Shown in pieces: positions 4,449-5,331 of a stretch of 5,331 nucleotides of DNA (positions are counted from its first letter, which is position 1; every line of letters begins with the position of its first letter). The notes below the pieces were generated by a model that saw only the letters and a program-made list of their open reading frames with translations, did no database searches and was not told the DNA's origin. The DNA is from Chryseobacterium gleum (GTDB lineage: Bacteria; Bacteroidota; Bacteroidia; UBA10329), in the NCBI GenBank assembly GCA_945874195.1, contig CAMCFW010000184.1, positions 1 to 5,331 of the forward strand. The letters are read 5' to 3'. The translations under genes and the position numbers were made by a program.

Positions 4449-5318
4449 ATGGAAACGTCAGAGCTTTTAAAGAGAGTCCGAAAAATTGAGATAAAGACCC
4501 GAGGTCTGAGCAATCAGATCTTTTCTGGTCAGTATCACTCTGCCTTCAAAGGGCGCGGCATGGCTTTTTCCGAGGTCCGCGAATACCAGATGGGCGATGA
4601 TGTTCGTACCATCGATTGGAACGTTACGGCCAGAGCTGGGAATCCGTACGTCAAAGTGTTTGAAGAAGAAAGGGAACTAACGGTAATGCTGGTGGTTGAT
4701 GTAAGCGGATCGGGCGACTTTGGCTCGAAAGGAATGCTGAAACGCCAAATGATGACAGAGATCTGTGCAGTTCTATCGTTTTCAGCCATACAGAACAACG
4801 ACAAGGTCGGAATCATATTTTTCAGCGACCGGATAGAGAAATTCATTCCCCCGAAGAAAGGGAAAAGCCACATTCTTCGGATCATCCGCGAACTGATAGA
4901 TTTTACGCCAGAACACAAGGGAACCAACTTGAACGAGGCATTACGTTACCTGACCAACGTGGTGAAGAAGCGCAGCATTGCCTTTCTTCTTACCGATTTC
5001 ATGGACAATGGCTATTCGGATGCACTTAAATTGGCAAATAAGAAGCACGACCTGGTGGCCATCCGTGTGTTCGATAGTTTGGAACAGGAATTTCCAAATG
5101 TCGGCCTGCTTCCGATAACCGATGCCGAGACCGGAAAGTTGGTATGGGTCGATACATCGAGAAGGGAAACTAGAACGAAGCTGAAGGCGAACGGACTTCG
5201 CTTTGAGGCGGAACTGAAAGATCTGCTGATGAAGTCTGGGGTTGACATGGCCGAAGTACGAACTGACGGGTCATACATTAAACCACTGATGAACCTGTTT
5301 AAACGAAGAGGAGCATGA
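4449..5318 (+). CDS. DUF58 domain protein, VWA-like, MIDAS intact
   Basis: A 289-residue protein without signal peptide or membrane helix, expected at or near the cytoplasmic side. The DUF58 signature is complete: FKGRGMAFSEVREYQMGDDVRTIDWNVTAR (33-62). A von Willebrand A-like fold follows. MLVVDVSGSGDFG (80-92) carries the metal-binding DxSxS (D84, S86, S88), with supporting T159 in KGTNLNEAL and D183 in LLTDF, so the metal-ion site looks functional. Residues ~200-285 (LVAIRVFD..., GVDMAEVRTDGSYIKPL) complete the family's C-terminal part. DUF58 proteins are nearly always encoded beside MoxR ATPases and are inferred to be their VWA-type partner or adaptor. The gene follows moxR on the same strand and overlaps the next gene by an ATGA, indicating one operon. 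The ATG at 4449 precedes METSELLKRVRKIEI, the usual beginning for the family. Confidence 0.94.
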   Translation: METSELLKRVRKIEIKTRGLSNQIFSGQYHSAFKGRGMAFSEVREYQMGDDVRTIDWNVTARAGNPYVKVFEEERELTVMLVVDVSGSGDFGSKGMLKRQMMTEICAVLSFSAIQNNDKVGIIFFSDRIEKFIPPKKGKSHILRIIRELIDFTPEHKGTNLNEALRYLTNVVKKRSIAFLLTDFMDNGYSDALKLANKKHDLVAIRVFDSLEQEFPNVGLLPITDAETGKLVWVDTSRRETRTKLKANGLRFEAELKDLLMKSGVDMAEVRTDGSYIKPLMNLFKRRGA

Positions 5319-5331
5319 TGAGCCTTAAGTT
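5315..5331 (+). CDS. Start of the next Bat-operon gene (partial)
   Basis: The DUF58 stop TGA (5316-5318) overlaps an ATG at 5315-5317, and a second in-frame ATG lies at 5318-5320. The reading then continues as M-M-S-L-K to the window end. GAGGAG at 5308-5313 would sit better for the 5318 start. The 4-base ATGA overlap is typical of coupled genes. In Bat loci the expected next products are a small membrane protein or a BatA/BatD-type protein, but too few codons are present to identify it. Confidence 0.5.

Noticed and set aside
4535..4927. Open frame of 130 codons on the minus strand inside the DUF58 gene
   Set aside because: It is antisense to the DUF58 signature and MIDAS region, and its translation has no family features.

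Overview
The window reads as chromosomal DNA from a member of the Bacteroidota, probably Flavobacteriales-like. Three independent signs support this. There is a C-terminal type IX secretion (T9SS) sorting domain at the left edge, a promoter of the Bacteroidota form TTG-N18-TAnnTTTG at 3331-3359, and the MoxR ATPase + DUF58 gene pair that heads Bat-type (aerotolerance) operons in this phylum. All convincing genes are on the + strand, and no RNA genes, insertion sequences or CRISPR arrays were seen.

Left part (1-1199): the 3' end of a large secreted T9SS cargo protein (2-379), then a separate gene for a Lys/Ala-rich, histone H1-like basic protein (514-966) whose tail carries a 27-bp tandem duplication. 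A 233-bp AT-rich intergenic stretch follows (967-1199). It holds three small dyads and no detectable gene.

Middle (1200-3267): a 154-residue protein fusing an N-terminal J-domain (intact HPD) to a C-terminal KTSC domain, closed by a strong hairpin terminator that overlaps its own stop codon. Next is a two-gene unit with a 23-bp overlap. Its first gene is a TTG-started protein with a lipoprotein-like signal followed by seven predicted membrane helices. Its second is a secreted DUF1961 protein. Their pairing suggests a joint envelope function, but neither has a known activity.

Right part (3268-5331): the clearest promoter of the window drives a MoxR-family AAA+ ATPase. A 79-bp gap follows, filled almost entirely by a degenerate 7-bp periodic repeat array. 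Then come a DUF58 protein with an intact MIDAS motif and the first codons of a further gene starting in an ATGA overlap. MoxR ATPases are thought to act as chaperones that remodel or activate von Willebrand A-type partners, and the DUF58 product is the expected partner; the genes expected beyond the window are BatA/B/C/D-like envelope proteins.

No wholly new system can be proven here. The items most worth a second look are the heptamer array inside the moxR-DUF58 operon, the 7TM lipoprotein-like/DUF1961 pair, the histone-like protein with the expanding tail, and the J-KTSC fusion.
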